From: Deinococcus phoenicis
GTDB taxonomy: Bacteria; Deinococcota; Deinococci; Deinococcales; Deinococcaceae
DNA: 20,807 nucleotides
Direction of reading: 5' to 3'
NCBI RefSeq assembly: GCF_000599865.1
Contig: NZ_JHAC01000003.1
Location: forward strand, 1 to 20,807
Below, piece by piece: positions 1 through 20,807 of this stretch; positions within the stretch are counted from its first letter, which is position 1, and the number at the start of each line of letters is the position of its first letter. The notes beneath the pieces are model-generated. The model had not been told where the DNA came from, did not search any database, and worked only from the letters and a program-made list of their open reading frames with translations. The position numbers and the translations under genes were made by a program.

Positions 1-57
1 CTGGTTTCAACGGTGTGGCTATACCCTCACCCGGCAACCCTTATGAGCGCCGTCCTA
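1..57 (-). mobile_element. Outward-facing end of an insertion sequence (left edge)
   Basis: These 57 bases are the exact reverse complement of 20749-20805. Read outward from the window, both copies begin TAGGACGGCGCTCATAAG and differ immediately inside that point (C versus T before the TAG). A shared sequence that starts abruptly at a gene end on both sides is what two copies of one insertion sequence in opposite orientation would give. The boundaries read CTAG and TTAG, consistent with a TA or YTAR target as used by IS630 or IS5-type elements, but two examples cannot settle the family. No transposase sequence is inside the window. A contig broken at a repeat is the likely reason the window stops here. 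Confidence 0.75.
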
Positions 58-489
58 GACCCGCAGCCCTTCCAGCGCGGCCCGCAGCACCCCCGGCAGC
101 TCTACCGGGCGGCGTGTCTCCCGGTCCACGTACACGTGGACGAAGTGGCCCTGCGCGCAGGCCGCCTCCTCTCCTTCCCGGAAGACCGCCAGCTCGTAGC
201 GCACGCTGCTGCGCCCCAGGTGCGCCACCCGCACCCCGACGCCGAGCCTCTCCGGGAACGCCGCAGGCGCGAAGAAGGCGCAGCCGGTCTCCACCACCAG
301 GCCGATGACCGCACCCGCCTGCACGTCCAGCGCCCCCCGCGCGGCGAGGTAGGCATTCACGGCGGTGTCGAAGTAGGCGTAGTAGGTGACGTTGTTGACG
401 TGTCCGTACACGTCGTTGTCGGCCCAGCGGGTCGGGGTGGGGTGATGGTACGGGTAGGCGCGGCGGGGGTCGGGCGTGGGGCGAGTCAT
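55..489 (-). CDS. Acyl-CoA thioesterase, 4HBT hotdog family
   Basis: A 144-residue single hotdog-fold protein of the 4-hydroxybenzoyl-CoA thioesterase type, expected to hydrolyse acyl-CoA thioesters in the cytoplasm. The segment [13 protein letters not shown] (residues 21-33) is the family signature, with D26 as the predicted catalytic acid. The ending [12 protein letters not shown] is a typical family C-terminus, so the protein is close to full length. Its TAG stop (55-57) is the first codon of the shared IS end, so the stop is either native and part of the target site or supplied by the element. The start is the ATG at 489, 6 nt after a TACGCT hexamer on the minus strand. It is divergent from the thiolase, with 87 bp between starts. 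The substrate cannot be read from the sequence. Confidence 0.88.
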   Translation of the reverse strand: MTRPTPDPRRAYPYHHPTPTRWADNDVYGHVNNVTYYAYFDTAVNAYLAARGALDVQAGAVIGLVVETGCAFFAPAAFPERLGVGVRVAHLGRSSVRYELAVFREGEEAACAQGHFVHVYVDRETRRPVELPGVLRAALEGLRV

Positions 490-495
490 GGGGGC

Positions 496-501
496 AGCGT
501 A
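496..501 (-). promoter_or_regulatory. Leaderless-type -10 (TACGCT) of the thioesterase gene
   Basis: TACGCT on the minus strand fits TANNNT and ends 6 nt before the ATG at 489, so transcription would begin at or next to the start codon. No ribosome binding site lies in between. No convincing -35 was seen. Confidence 0.55.
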
Positions 502-564
502 AAGGACAGGCCGCGTTCCGGAAACGGTGACGCAGGGTGTCACGGCGCCCCTGCCCCTCCCCGC

Positions 565-570
565 TAGACT
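565..570 (+). promoter_or_regulatory. Leaderless-type -10 (TAGACT) of the thiolase gene
   Basis: TAGACT ends exactly 6 nt before the ATG at 577 and there is no Shine-Dalgarno sequence. The same hexamer and spacing occur before aceE. No clear -35 was found at 16-19 nt upstream. Confidence 0.6.
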
Positions 571-576
571 GCGCGC

Positions 577-1752
<1,176 letters not shown>

Positions 1753-1801
1753 GGCGGCACAACCGGCAGGCGGGAGACGCCGTCCTCTCCCCTTTCCCAC
1801 G

Positions 1802-1807
1802 TACCCT
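1802..1807 (+). promoter_or_regulatory. Leaderless-type -10 (TACCCT) of the ankyrin gene
   Basis: TACCCT ends 6 nt before the ATG at 1814, matching the TANNNT-N6-ATG layout of the neighbouring genes. The 61-bp gap after the thiolase stop leaves room for an independent promoter. Confidence 0.5.
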
Positions 1808-1813
1808 GTTCCC

Positions 1814-2536
1814 ATGACCGAAGACGCTGCCCAGGCTCTCTTTCAGGCGATTCACGCGAACAATCTGGAGGGCGTGCGGCTCCTCGTGAACGCCGAACCA
1901 GGGCTGCTGACGGCAGTCAGCCCGTCTGGCCTCTCCCCGGTCCTGTTCGCCACGTACTATCAGCGGCCCGAGATCATGCGCCTGCTCCTGGAGGCGGGCG
2001 CACCCCTGAGCGTGTTCGAGGCCGCCGCGACCGGCGAACTCGCCGCCCTGCGTGAACGTCTGGAGGCCCAGCCCGACCTCGTGAACGCCACCAGCCCCGA
2101 CGGGTTCACGCCACTCGGGCTGGCCGCCTTTTTTGGCCGGGAGGAGGCCGCCGCCGAACTGCTGACGCACGGCGCGGAGGTGAACAGAGCGAGCGAGAAT
2201 GCGATGCGGGTCCAGCCACTGCATTCCGCCGTCGCTGGCAACCACACCGACCTGGCCCTGCGGCTGCTGGCGGCGGGCGCGGACGTGAACGCGGCGCAGC
2301 ACGGCGGCTTCACACCCCTAATGAGCGCGGCGCAGAACGGGAATGTGGCCCTGGTGGGCGCTCTGCTCGCGGCAGGCGCGGACCCGGCAGTCACCACCGA
2401 AGACGGGCGGGACGCGGCGGCACTTGCCCAGGAGGAAGGTCACGCCCACCTGCTGGCGATTCTGAGCGGCGCGCCGCACGACCCTGAAGAAACCCGGAAT
2501 GTGCTGCCTGCGCCCACGCGGGAGACTGAAGCATGA
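1814..2536 (+). CDS. Ankyrin-repeat protein
   Basis: A 240-residue soluble protein made almost entirely of ankyrin repeats, a protein-protein interaction scaffold. Repeat units with the TPL...A...G......LL..GA pattern are visible: [20 protein letters not shown] near 38-57, a degenerate unit near 65-92, [20 protein letters not shown] near 98-117, [20 protein letters not shown] near 134-153, [20 protein letters not shown] near 167-186, and a capping unit after it. There is no signal peptide or catalytic domain. The last codons overlap the next gene by the ATGA arrangement at 2533-2536, so the two are translationally coupled and their products may act together. The binding partner is unknown. 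Confidence 0.9.
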   Translation: MTEDAAQALFQAIHANNLEGVRLLVNAEPGLLTAVSPSGLSPVLFATYYQRPEIMRLLLEAGAPLSVFEAAATGELAALRERLEAQPDLVNATSPDGFTPLGLAAFFGREEAAAELLTHGAEVNRASENAMRVQPLHSAVAGNHTDLALRLLAAGADVNAAQHGGFTPLMSAAQNGNVALVGALLAAGADPAVTTEDGRDAAALAQEEGHAHLLAILSGAPHDPEETRNVLPAPTRETEA

Positions 2537-3099
2537 CCGACAACCGACGAGACGGACGGCCCGACAACGCGCCTGCGGATGGGGAGCAGATCAACGAGCT
2601 GACGCGCACGCCCGACTACAAGACGGGTTACCAGATGCCCGACCCCAAGGATGTCCACGAGGAGCACTACACGACCACCCCCGCCGACGACCGCACGGGC
2701 AGCGCCGACGAGGGCAAGTATCAGCCGGTACAGGTCCAGGACCCCAAGGAAGTCACCGGGCAGTTCGATCACCTCGCCACCCGCGATCCGGTGGCCATGG
2801 AACACACGCCCCAGCAAGCCGAGTTCGCGGGCGCGCAGACGGTCGAGGGGCTGGGCATCAACAGCAACGCGCCGATGGACCTGGTGGCCCCCATGGCGGC
2901 CGGCATGGGCGTGACCTCCAGCATGGCGACCGCCCAGGAAACCGAACTGGCGGTCACCGACCCCAACCGCAGCTACACGCCGCCCAGCAAGCAGGGGCCG
3001 CCTCACGTCAGCGAGCAGCCCGGCGATCTCCTCCCCGGCACGCCGCCCGAGATCAAGGCCGAGGTGGCCGGCACCGAGGACAACGACAACAGCCTGTAA
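2533..3099 (+). CDS. Hypothetical acidic, disordered protein
   Basis: A 188-residue protein not recognised as any named family. It is very hydrophilic, rich in D, E, P, T, Q and G, and has no cysteine or tryptophan. It has no predicted membrane segment or signal peptide and looks intrinsically disordered. Short repeated themes are visible: [10 protein letters not shown] (near 37-46) and [17 protein letters not shown] (near 69-85), and several TPPS/TPPE-like stretches near the end. Its ATG overlaps the ankyrin stop (ATGA), so it is in the same transcript. Such composition is seen in desiccation-related hydrophilins and in small surface or stress proteins, but nothing here proves that. It is probably a lineage-restricted protein; the reading frame is supported by coupling and by continuous low-complexity coding character. 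Confidence 0.75.
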   Translation: MTDNRRDGRPDNAPADGEQINELTRTPDYKTGYQMPDPKDVHEEHYTTTPADDRTGSADEGKYQPVQVQDPKEVTGQFDHLATRDPVAMEHTPQQAEFAGAQTVEGLGINSNAPMDLVAPMAAGMGVTSSMATAQETELAVTDPNRSYTPPSKQGPPHVSEQPGDLLPGTPPEIKAEVAGTEDNDNSL

Positions 3100-3172
3100 T
3101 TGCCCGCTGTCCCGCCCGCCGCTTTCCATCCGGAGGGCGGCTTCTTCTGTGGTATGCCGGGCCAGCAGAACA

Positions 3173-3198
3173 CCCCCACCACACGGGCGGGGGCTTTT
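3173..3198 (+). terminator. Rho-independent terminator between convergent genes
   Basis: CCCCC (3173-3177) pairs with GGGGG (3189-3193), extended by CC/GG across an A-C mismatch, with a short ACACG loop and then CTTTT. It lies 74 bp after the disordered-protein stop. On the minus strand the hairpin is followed by TGTTCT, so it may also end the aceEF transcript. The rest of 3100-3278 holds a weaker 5-bp hairpin (3116-3120 with 3136-3140, then CTTCTTCT) and no gene. Confidence 0.7.
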
Positions 3199-3278
3199 GC
3201 CTGCTTCCTTCGGGTTTTCAGTCTCCGGCCGGCGGACCTGCTCAGCGAGCCCTGCTCAGGCGGACTCCGGGGACGTGA

Positions 3279-5111
<1,833 letters not shown>

Positions 5112-5196
5112 GCTTGGCTCCTTGTTGGAAAGAAGGGAGAAGGGCCAGGGGGCGAGGGGCGGAGGCAAGCTCAGCCTACCCCCTCACCCCTCACGC

Positions 5197-7914
<2,718 letters not shown>

Positions 7915-7920
7915 GGCCGT

Positions 7921-7950
7921 AGTCTATGCCCACATATTGACCCCTTCCAA
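7921..7950 (-). promoter_or_regulatory. Promoter of aceEF, leaderless type
   Basis: On the minus strand TTGGAA (7945-7950) and TAGACT (7921-7926) are separated by 18 bp, a reasonable -35/-10 pair. TAGACT ends 6 nt before the aceE ATG, leaving no room for a ribosome binding site. Confidence 0.65.
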
Positions 7951-8015
7951 CAGCCGAAATGAGGCGATTCACCACGCGCGCTGGTGAGTATGGCAGGCTG
8001 AAGGAAAGGATGCGG

Positions 8016-8134
8016 GAGGGAGTGCGCGGTGCGCGGGGAAAAGAGGCTACGCCGCTCCTCCTCACCAATGCTCAAGCCCGGAAAGCTTCGGCGCCCTCAC
8101 CGCGTCCTGCGTACCGCGCACCGCGCACTCCCTC
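8016..8134. repeat. Perfect 21-bp inverted repeat with 77-bp spacer in the lysR leader
   Basis: Bases 8016-8036 are perfectly complementary to 8114-8134; the core of the left arm reads GAGGGAGTGCGCGG. The right arm ends exactly where the purine-rich AGAAAGGA ribosome binding site of the LysR gene begins. The 119-bp unit could be a small dispersed palindromic repeat of the kind found in Deinococcus genomes, a regulatory hairpin, or both. It contains no convincing ORF. The rest of the 7915-8150 gap holds the aceE promoter and no other recognised site. Confidence 0.8.
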
Positions 8135-8150
8135 AGAAAGGACCCCACGT

Positions 8151-9071
<921 letters not shown>

Positions 9072-9158
9072 CGGCGGGACACCTGCGTTTCTCAGGCAGC
9101 GCGGACCTCCTGAAGCCGTAGCCATTGCCCCCGGTGAGCCATCCCGCTTACCTTCCCC

Positions 9159-9175
9159 TTACGTTCAGGGCGTAA
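9159..9175. promoter_or_regulatory. Candidate RDRM (DdrO-type operator) of uvrB
   Basis: TTACG-N7-CGTAA is a 17-bp palindrome with 5-bp perfect arms. It resembles the Deinococcus radiation/desiccation response motif, whose half-sites are TTATG/CATAA-like and which is bound by the repressor DdrO. Its right half overlaps the TAAACT -10, where a repressor would block transcription. uvrB is among genes placed in the RDR regulon in Deinococcus, which supports the reading. Confidence 0.7.
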
Positions 9176-9178
9176 ACT
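9173..9178 (+). promoter_or_regulatory. Leaderless-type -10 (TAAACT) of uvrB
   Basis: TAAACT ends 6 nt before the ATG at 9185, the same spacing as neighbouring genes. This favours 9185 (MLRVKSDF) over the in-frame ATG at 9179, which would lie upstream of the expected transcript start. Confidence 0.65.
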
Positions 9179-9184
9179 ATGGGG

Positions 9185-12766
<3,582 letters not shown>

Positions 12767-12778
12767 TGCTCTGCCCTG

Positions 12779-12784
12779 TACCAT
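12779..12784 (+). promoter_or_regulatory. Leaderless-type -10 (TACCAT) of the Uma2 gene
   Basis: TACCAT lies 5 nt before the ATG at 12790. It supports that start over the GTG at 12763, which overlaps the uvrB stop as GTGA. Confidence 0.45.
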
Positions 12785-12789
12785 GCAGC

Positions 12790-13350
12790 ATGAGCGACCC
12801 CGCCTTCAAAGCGATGAGCGTGGAAGAGTACCTGCGCACGGAAGAGGCCAGCCCCTACAAGCGCGAGTACGTGGGCGGGTTCGTGTATCCGCTGCACGCT
12901 CAGGCGGGGGCCAGTGAGGAACATGTCCTCATCAGTAGCAACATCGTTGCCACTCTGCACGCAGATGCCAGGCGTGCCGGGTGCCGCCTATACCAATCAG
13001 ATATGAAGCTTGCTATCGAGGGCGGCAGCTCTTTCTTCTACCCGGACGTGATGCTGGTCTGCGACCAGAACGATCAGGACAGGTACTCCAAAACGGCCCC
13101 CTGCCTCCTCGTCGAAGTGCTGTCCGGCAGCACCGCCAGCAACGACCGGGTGGGCAAGTACGCCATGTACACGGGTCTTCCCAGCCTGCAAACGTACCTG
13201 ATCGTCGAGCAGGCCGAGCGGCGTGTGTACGCCTACCAGCGCGAAGGGGGCCAGTGGCAACTTCAGGAACTGGCGGGGCAGGGTGAGATTCCCCTCCCCT
13301 GCCTGGGGCGCGCGCTCACGCTGGACCAGATTTACGCCGGGGTGCTGTGA
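12790..13350 (+). CDS. Uma2-family (DUF820) PD-(D/E)XK nuclease-fold protein
   Basis: A 186-residue Uma2-family protein with a restriction-endonuclease-like fold. The N-terminal [20 protein letters not shown] is the typical entry. Core acids are D86 in FFYPDVMLV and E109 in [11 protein letters not shown], followed by the conserved R120, K123 and Y124 ([10 protein letters not shown]). These proteins are common and often multi-copy in cyanobacteria and Deinococcus; their substrate and biological role are not established. It starts 23 bp after uvrB, so co-transcription is possible, but the TACCAT box suggests its own promoter. A link to the intein or to repair is only positional. Confidence 0.88.
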   Translation: MSDPAFKAMSVEEYLRTEEASPYKREYVGGFVYPLHAQAGASEEHVLISSNIVATLHADARRAGCRLYQSDMKLAIEGGSSFFYPDVMLVCDQNDQDRYSKTAPCLLVEVLSGSTASNDRVGKYAMYTGLPSLQTYLIVEQAERRVYAYQREGGQWQLQELAGQGEIPLPCLGRALTLDQIYAGVL

Positions 13351-13363
13351 CGTTCTGAGCAAC

Positions 13364-13410
13364 AAGAAGCGGGGCCGCTCCGGTGAAAGGGAGCAGCCCC
13401 GCTTCTTTTC
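13364..13410. terminator. Bidirectional terminator between Uma2 and the permease
   Basis: A 12-bp stem (13364-13375 with 13396-13407) is extended by five more pairs (GCTCC/GGAGC) across one C-A mismatch, with a small purine-rich loop. It is followed by CTTCTTTTC on the plus strand and CTTCTTGTT on the minus strand. It lies between two convergent stops, 13350 and 13416, and can serve both genes. Confidence 0.9.
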
Positions 13411-13415
13411 GGCCC

Positions 13416-14687
<1,272 letters not shown>

Positions 14688-14764
14688 GGGGCCTCCGGGG
14701 GCGCGGCAGGGGGAAGCCAGGGCCGCCGGGGTGGGGCCTGGATCTGCGCGCTTTCCGGGAGCCG

Positions 14765-14770
14765 AGCATA
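14765..14770 (-). promoter_or_regulatory. Candidate -10 (TATGCT) of the permease gene
   Basis: TATGCT on the minus strand fits TANNNT, but unlike most promoters here it lies about 77 nt upstream of its start codon and the gene has a GGAGG site. The transcript would be leadered. No good -35 was seen. Confidence 0.4.
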
Positions 14771-14804
14771 CCGTCTGGGGCACGACGGGGAAGGGGGCAC
14801 ACGC

Positions 14805-14810
14805 TACGCT
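14805..14810 (+). promoter_or_regulatory. Leaderless-type -10 (TACGCT) of the dsRBD gene
   Basis: TACGCT ends 6 nt before the ATG at 14817, with GGGGCC between and no ribosome binding site. It is the same hexamer as at the thioesterase gene. Confidence 0.55.
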
Positions 14811-14816
14811 GGGGCC

Positions 14817-15230
14817 ATGAATGCCAAGGGAGACTTGATCGCGCGGCTGCTGACGCTGGGCCTGGGCACCCCCACCTTCGACGCGACGGCGGACGGCCCG
14901 GCCCACGACCGGGTCTTTCACGTCACCGTCACGGCAGGCGGCCTGACCCTCGGCCAGGGCGAGGGCCGCAGCAAACGTGACGCTGAGCGCGTGGCGGCGG
15001 AAGCGGCGCTGGCGGCCCTGGAGGCGCGGGAGGAGGGCCAGGCCGGCCGGCCCGCTGGCCGCTGGCCGATCTACGCGGCGGTGCTGGAAGGGGCGCTGGA
15101 GACGGCCCTGGAACTCGCCCCGGAGGACGCCACGCTGGACGACGTACGCCGGGACGCCGCCCGGCTTTACCGCGACCTGCTGGCCGAACTGGGGCACGGG
15201 CCGGAGCCGCGCCAGGATGAGGAGGCATGA
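14817..15230 (+). CDS. Small protein with a double-stranded RNA-binding domain
   Basis: A 137-residue protein with one dsRBD at residues about 5-64. The signature is present: [20 protein letters not shown], then a beta strand ([17 protein letters not shown]) and the helix [18 protein letters not shown] with the conserved S-K-R-x-A-E-x-x-A-A pattern. The rest (about 80-137) is a helical acidic region. There is no RNase III catalytic domain, so this is a stand-alone dsRBD protein. Stop and next start overlap by ATGA at 15227-15230, coupling it to the HAD phosphatase. The RNA target is unknown. The gene is rarely seen outside this type of genome in my recollection, which is not verified here. 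Confidence 0.87.
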   Translation: MNAKGDLIARLLTLGLGTPTFDATADGPAHDRVFHVTVTAGGLTLGQGEGRSKRDAERVAAEAALAALEAREEGQAGRPAGRWPIYAAVLEGALETALELAPEDATLDDVRRDAARLYRDLLAELGHGPEPRQDEEA

Positions 15231-15895
15231 CGCTGCCCCTCCCCACCCGTCCGGCCGGCGTGCTGTTCGACATGGACGGCGTGCTGATGGCCAACAACGC
15301 CTTTCACCGCCAGGCCTGGCAGGAGGTCGCCGCCGAGTTGCTGGGCCTGCACCTCACGGAACATGATCTCGACACCAAGGTGGACGGCGGGCGCAACCCC
15401 GAGATCATCGAGCGGCTGACGGGCACGGCCCCCGACGAGGCGCTGACCCTCCGCTTCCACGAGGCGAAGGAGGGCCGCTACCGCGACCTGGCACGCGGGG
15501 CGCTGCGGGAAGTCGCGGGGCTGAGCGCCTACCTGGACGCCCTGGATGCCAGGGGCATTCCCTTCGCGCTGGTCACGAGCGCGGACGCCGTGAACGTCGC
15601 GTTCGGCATGGAGGCGCTGGGCTTCGGCGGGCGCTTCGGGCCGCGTGTGCTGGGCGAGCACGTCACGCGCGGCAAGCCGCACCCCGAGCCGTTTGAGCGG
15701 GGCGCGGCACTGCTGGGCCTGGACCCGCGCGAGTGCCTCGCCCACGAGGACGCGGTGAACGGCGTGCGCAGCGCAGCAGGGGCGGGCTGCACGGTGGTGG
15801 CCCTCACGACCACGGCCCCGGCGGAGGTACTGCTGGCGGCGGGCGCGGCGCGGGCGGTGCCCGACTTCACCCGCTGGGAAAACTGGCTGGCATGA
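15227..15895 (+). CDS. HAD-superfamily hydrolase, beta-phosphoglucomutase-like
   Basis: A 222-residue HAD phosphatase or phosphomutase. The nucleophile motif is [11 protein letters not shown] with D15 and D17; the threonine/serine motif is [11 protein letters not shown] (near 116-126), and the GKPHPEPF lysine and [17 protein letters not shown] acidic motif follow near 147-186. A helical cap lies between D17 and about residue 85. The general fold is that of subfamily IA, which includes beta-phosphoglucomutase and phosphoglycolate phosphatase, and the substrate cannot be assigned. It is translationally coupled to the dsRBD gene and followed 10 bp later by the UPF0102 gene, forming a short operon of three. 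Confidence 0.9.
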   Translation: MTLPLPTRPAGVLFDMDGVLMANNAFHRQAWQEVAAELLGLHLTEHDLDTKVDGGRNPEIIERLTGTAPDEALTLRFHEAKEGRYRDLARGALREVAGLSAYLDALDARGIPFALVTSADAVNVAFGMEALGFGGRFGPRVLGEHVTRGKPHPEPFERGAALLGLDPRECLAHEDAVNGVRSAAGAGCTVVALTTTAPAEVLLAAGAARAVPDFTRWENWLA

Positions 15896-15905
15896 AGGGG
15901 CGGAC

Positions 15906-16247
<342 letters not shown>

Positions 16248-16248
16248 G

Positions 16249-18681
<2,433 letters not shown>

Positions 18682-18688
18682 GGCTCTC

Positions 18689-18715
18689 ACTTTAGCGGCC
18701 TTTCATGTGGCCGCT
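18689..18715 (-). promoter_or_regulatory. PBP promoter -10 with an overlapping 7-bp palindrome
   Basis: TAAAGT (18689-18694, minus strand) ends 7 nt before the ATG at 18681. AGCGGCC (18694-18700) and GGCCGCT (18709-18715) form a perfect 7-bp inverted repeat with an 8-nt spacer that touches the -10. It may be an operator or an RNA hairpin; no regulator was identified. Confidence 0.5.
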
Positions 18716-18800
18716 GGGGGCACGGGTCACGGTCGGGGGAAAGAAGGCAGGCATCTTGCCGTCCAGGCTACCGGTCCGGCCGCCCCGGGTCGTCCCCCCT

Positions 18801-18811
18801 TAGCATGACGC
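18801..18811 (+). promoter_or_regulatory. Candidate -10 region TAGCATGACGC of the DUF817 gene
   Basis: TAGCAT fits TANNNT. The 11-nt string TAGCATGACGC also occurs at 19654-19664 before ttcA. Transcription would start near 18813 and leave about 31 nt of leader before the ATG at 18844. Confidence 0.45.
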
Positions 18812-18843
18812 GCCGGGGGCCAGGAAGGGGAAGGCTGGGGGGC

Positions 18844-19656
18844 ATGCTCACCTCTGCCCCACCCCGCCGGGCCGCGCGGTTCTGGCCGCAACTCGGGCGC
18901 TTCGTGCGCGGACAGGCGGCGTGCTGCACCTTCGCCTTCACGGTGGTGGGGCTGCTGGCCCTGTCGCGGGCGCTGCCGCTGGCGGCGTGGGGGGTGGGCC
19001 GCTACGACTTCCTGCTGCTGGGGTGCCTGCTGGCACAGGGGGTGCTGCTCGCCCTCCGTTTCGAGACACCGCGCGAGGCGGGCGTGATCCTCGCCTTTCA
19101 CGCGCTGGGCTTTGTGCTCGAAGCCTTCAAGGTGGCGCACGGCAGCTGGGCCTATCCGGAAGATGCGCTGAGCAAGGTGCTGGGCGTGCCGCTGTACGCG
19201 GGCTTCATGTACGCCAGCGTCGGCAGCTACATGGCGCAGGCGTGGCGCAGATTCGACCTGGCCCTGAGCGCGGCCCCGCCGCTGCGCGTTCAGGCCGGGC
19301 TGGCGGCGGCGGCCTACCTCAACTTCTTCACGCACCACGTCGGGCCGGACCTGAGATACGGCATCACGGCGGCGCTGCTGCTCGCGTACCGCCGCACACG
19401 TGTGGAGTTCACGGTGGGGCCGGCGCGGTACGGGATGCCGCTGGTCCTCTCCTTCGCCCTGATCGGCGGCGGCGTGTTCCTGGCCGAGAACGCTGCGACG
19501 GGGCTGGGCGCTTGGGTATACCCGCACCAGGCGGGCGGCTGGCACCCGGTCCACGTCGCCAAATGGCTGGCCTGGACCCTGATGGTCGTCCTGGCCTTTC
19601 TGATCGTGTCGGGATTGAGAGCCTGGGAGGCGCGGGAGCGGGCGGGAAGCCGCTAG
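18844..19656 (+). CDS. DUF817 family integral membrane protein
   Basis: A 270-residue polytopic membrane protein of the DUF817 (COG3739) family, no function established. The signature is strong: [37 protein letters not shown] and [25 protein letters not shown]. About seven or eight hydrophobic segments cover residues 25-260. The start at 18844 is used because GGAAGGCTGGGGGG lies upstream; an in-frame ATG at 18805 inside the TAGCATGACGC string would add 13 basic residues. Its stop TAG at 19654-19656 is the first part of the next TAGCATGACGC copy. It is followed by ttcA on the same strand, 50 bp away. Confidence 0.9.
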   Translation: MLTSAPPRRAARFWPQLGRFVRGQAACCTFAFTVVGLLALSRALPLAAWGVGRYDFLLLGCLLAQGVLLALRFETPREAGVILAFHALGFVLEAFKVAHGSWAYPEDALSKVLGVPLYAGFMYASVGSYMAQAWRRFDLALSAAPPLRVQAGLAAAAYLNFFTHHVGPDLRYGITAALLLAYRRTRVEFTVGPARYGMPLVLSFALIGGGVFLAENAATGLGAWVYPHQAGGWHPVHVAKWLAWTLMVVLAFLIVSGLRAWEARERAGSR

Positions 19657-19664
19657 CATGACGC
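19654..19664 (+). promoter_or_regulatory. Candidate -10 region TAGCATGACGC of ttcA
   Basis: TAGCAT overlaps the DUF817 stop codon and the 11-nt string repeats the one at 18801-18811. A tiny ORF of 11 codons could start at the ATG inside it (19658) and stop at 19691-19693, before the ttcA start. Confidence 0.4.
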
Positions 19665-19706
19665 TCTGCCCCGCCCCGGCGGGAGAGCCATAGAAGCGAG
19701 GCCCCC

Positions 19707-20618
<912 letters not shown>

Positions 20619-20625
20619 GGTGGGG

Positions 20626-20751
20626 ATGCGCCGCGTCATCCTGACCACCCCGCGCCTGACCGTCACGACCTGGGAGCCGGAAGACCTCGCCGACTTTCAC
20701 AGGCTGCATGCCGATCCCCTGACCATGCGCTTTTTCGCCAGCGGCCCTTAG
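20626..20751 (+). pseudogene. GNAT acetyltransferase, N-terminal fragment cut by an IS end
   Basis: 41 codons of a GNAT-type acetyltransferase, with the family start [19 protein letters not shown] and [18 protein letters not shown] proteins of this type are about 170-190 residues, so the protein stops after the first quarter. The TAG stop (20749-20751) is the first codon of the shared IS end, so the frame is closed by the inserted element. GGTGGGG is upstream of the ATG. The acetyl-CoA-binding region is missing, so this copy would not be functional unless the remainder lies elsewhere. Confidence 0.85.
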
Positions 20752-20807
20752 GACGGCGCTCATAAGGGTTGCCGGGTGAGGGTATAGCCACACCGTTGAA
20801 ACCAGCC
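20749..20807 (+). mobile_element. Outward-facing end of an insertion sequence (right edge)
   Basis: Bases 20749-20805 are the exact reverse complement of 1-57; two more bases (CC) complete the window. The element end starts TAGGACGGCG, as on the left, and truncates the GNAT gene. Because the same element end faces outward at both edges, the flanking copies would be in opposite orientations. The element itself is outside the window. Confidence 0.75.

Noticed and set aside
3100..3278. Small ORF between the disordered protein and aceF
   Set aside because: The open frame spans two terminator-like hairpins and runs into aceF on the opposite strand; there is no promoter or ribosome binding site.
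8016..8134. CRISPR or attachment site
   Set aside because: There is only one pair of arms in inverted orientation; no direct repeats with regular spacers and no integrase nearby.
7959..8150. N-terminal extension of the LysR protein
   Set aside because: The frame is open, but it contains the inverted repeat and no conserved sequence, and the standard start with a good ribosome binding site is at 8151.
9179..9184. Upstream in-frame ATG as the uvrB start
   Set aside because: It lies before the expected transcript start of the TAAACT promoter, and MLRVKSDF is the usual UvrB N-terminus.

Overview
The window is high-GC bacterial chromosomal DNA that most likely comes from a Deinococcus species. 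Three things point there. Gene content fits: a homodimeric-type pyruvate dehydrogenase, UvrB, TtcA, UPF0102 and DUF817. Eight of 17 genes have a TANNNT -10 hexamer only 5-7 nt before the start codon, the leaderless layout described in Deinococcus deserti. A TTACG-N7-CGTAA palindrome overlaps the uvrB promoter and resembles the Deinococcus radiation/desiccation response motif. The genus is an inference; no rRNA or other taxonomic marker is present.

Layout. The first 57 bases and bases 20749-20805 are perfect reverse complements of each other and abut a gene end on each side. They look like the same end of an insertion sequence facing outward at both edges, so the window is probably a contig (or segment) bounded by two IS copies. 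From the left: a 4HBT thioesterase (minus) divergent from a thiolase; an ankyrin-repeat protein translationally coupled to a disordered acidic protein; a terminator; the aceE-aceF operon (minus); a divergent LysR regulator whose leader holds a 21-bp inverted repeat; uvrB interrupted by a 522-residue intein; a Uma2-family nuclease-fold protein; a bidirectional terminator; a UraA-type permease (minus); a coupled dsRNA-binding-domain protein and HAD phosphatase, then a UPF0102 protein; a class A penicillin-binding protein (minus); a DUF817 membrane protein; ttcA; and the first 41 codons of a GNAT acetyltransferase cut off by the right IS end.

How the genes work together. The thioesterase and thiolase act on acyl-CoAs, and AceE/AceF make acetyl-CoA. 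UvrB and probably its promoter palindrome belong to the DNA-damage response. The remaining genes (permease, tRNA thiolation, cell wall) are housekeeping.

The most notable object is the uvrB intein. It sits inside the Walker A loop (GATGTGK^T), so UvrB cannot bind ATP normally until splicing occurs. It carries a two-motif LAGLIDADG-type homing endonuclease and, in addition, an XRE/Cro-type helix-turn-helix. No rRNA, tRNA, CRISPR array or intergenic gap above 300 bp was seen.
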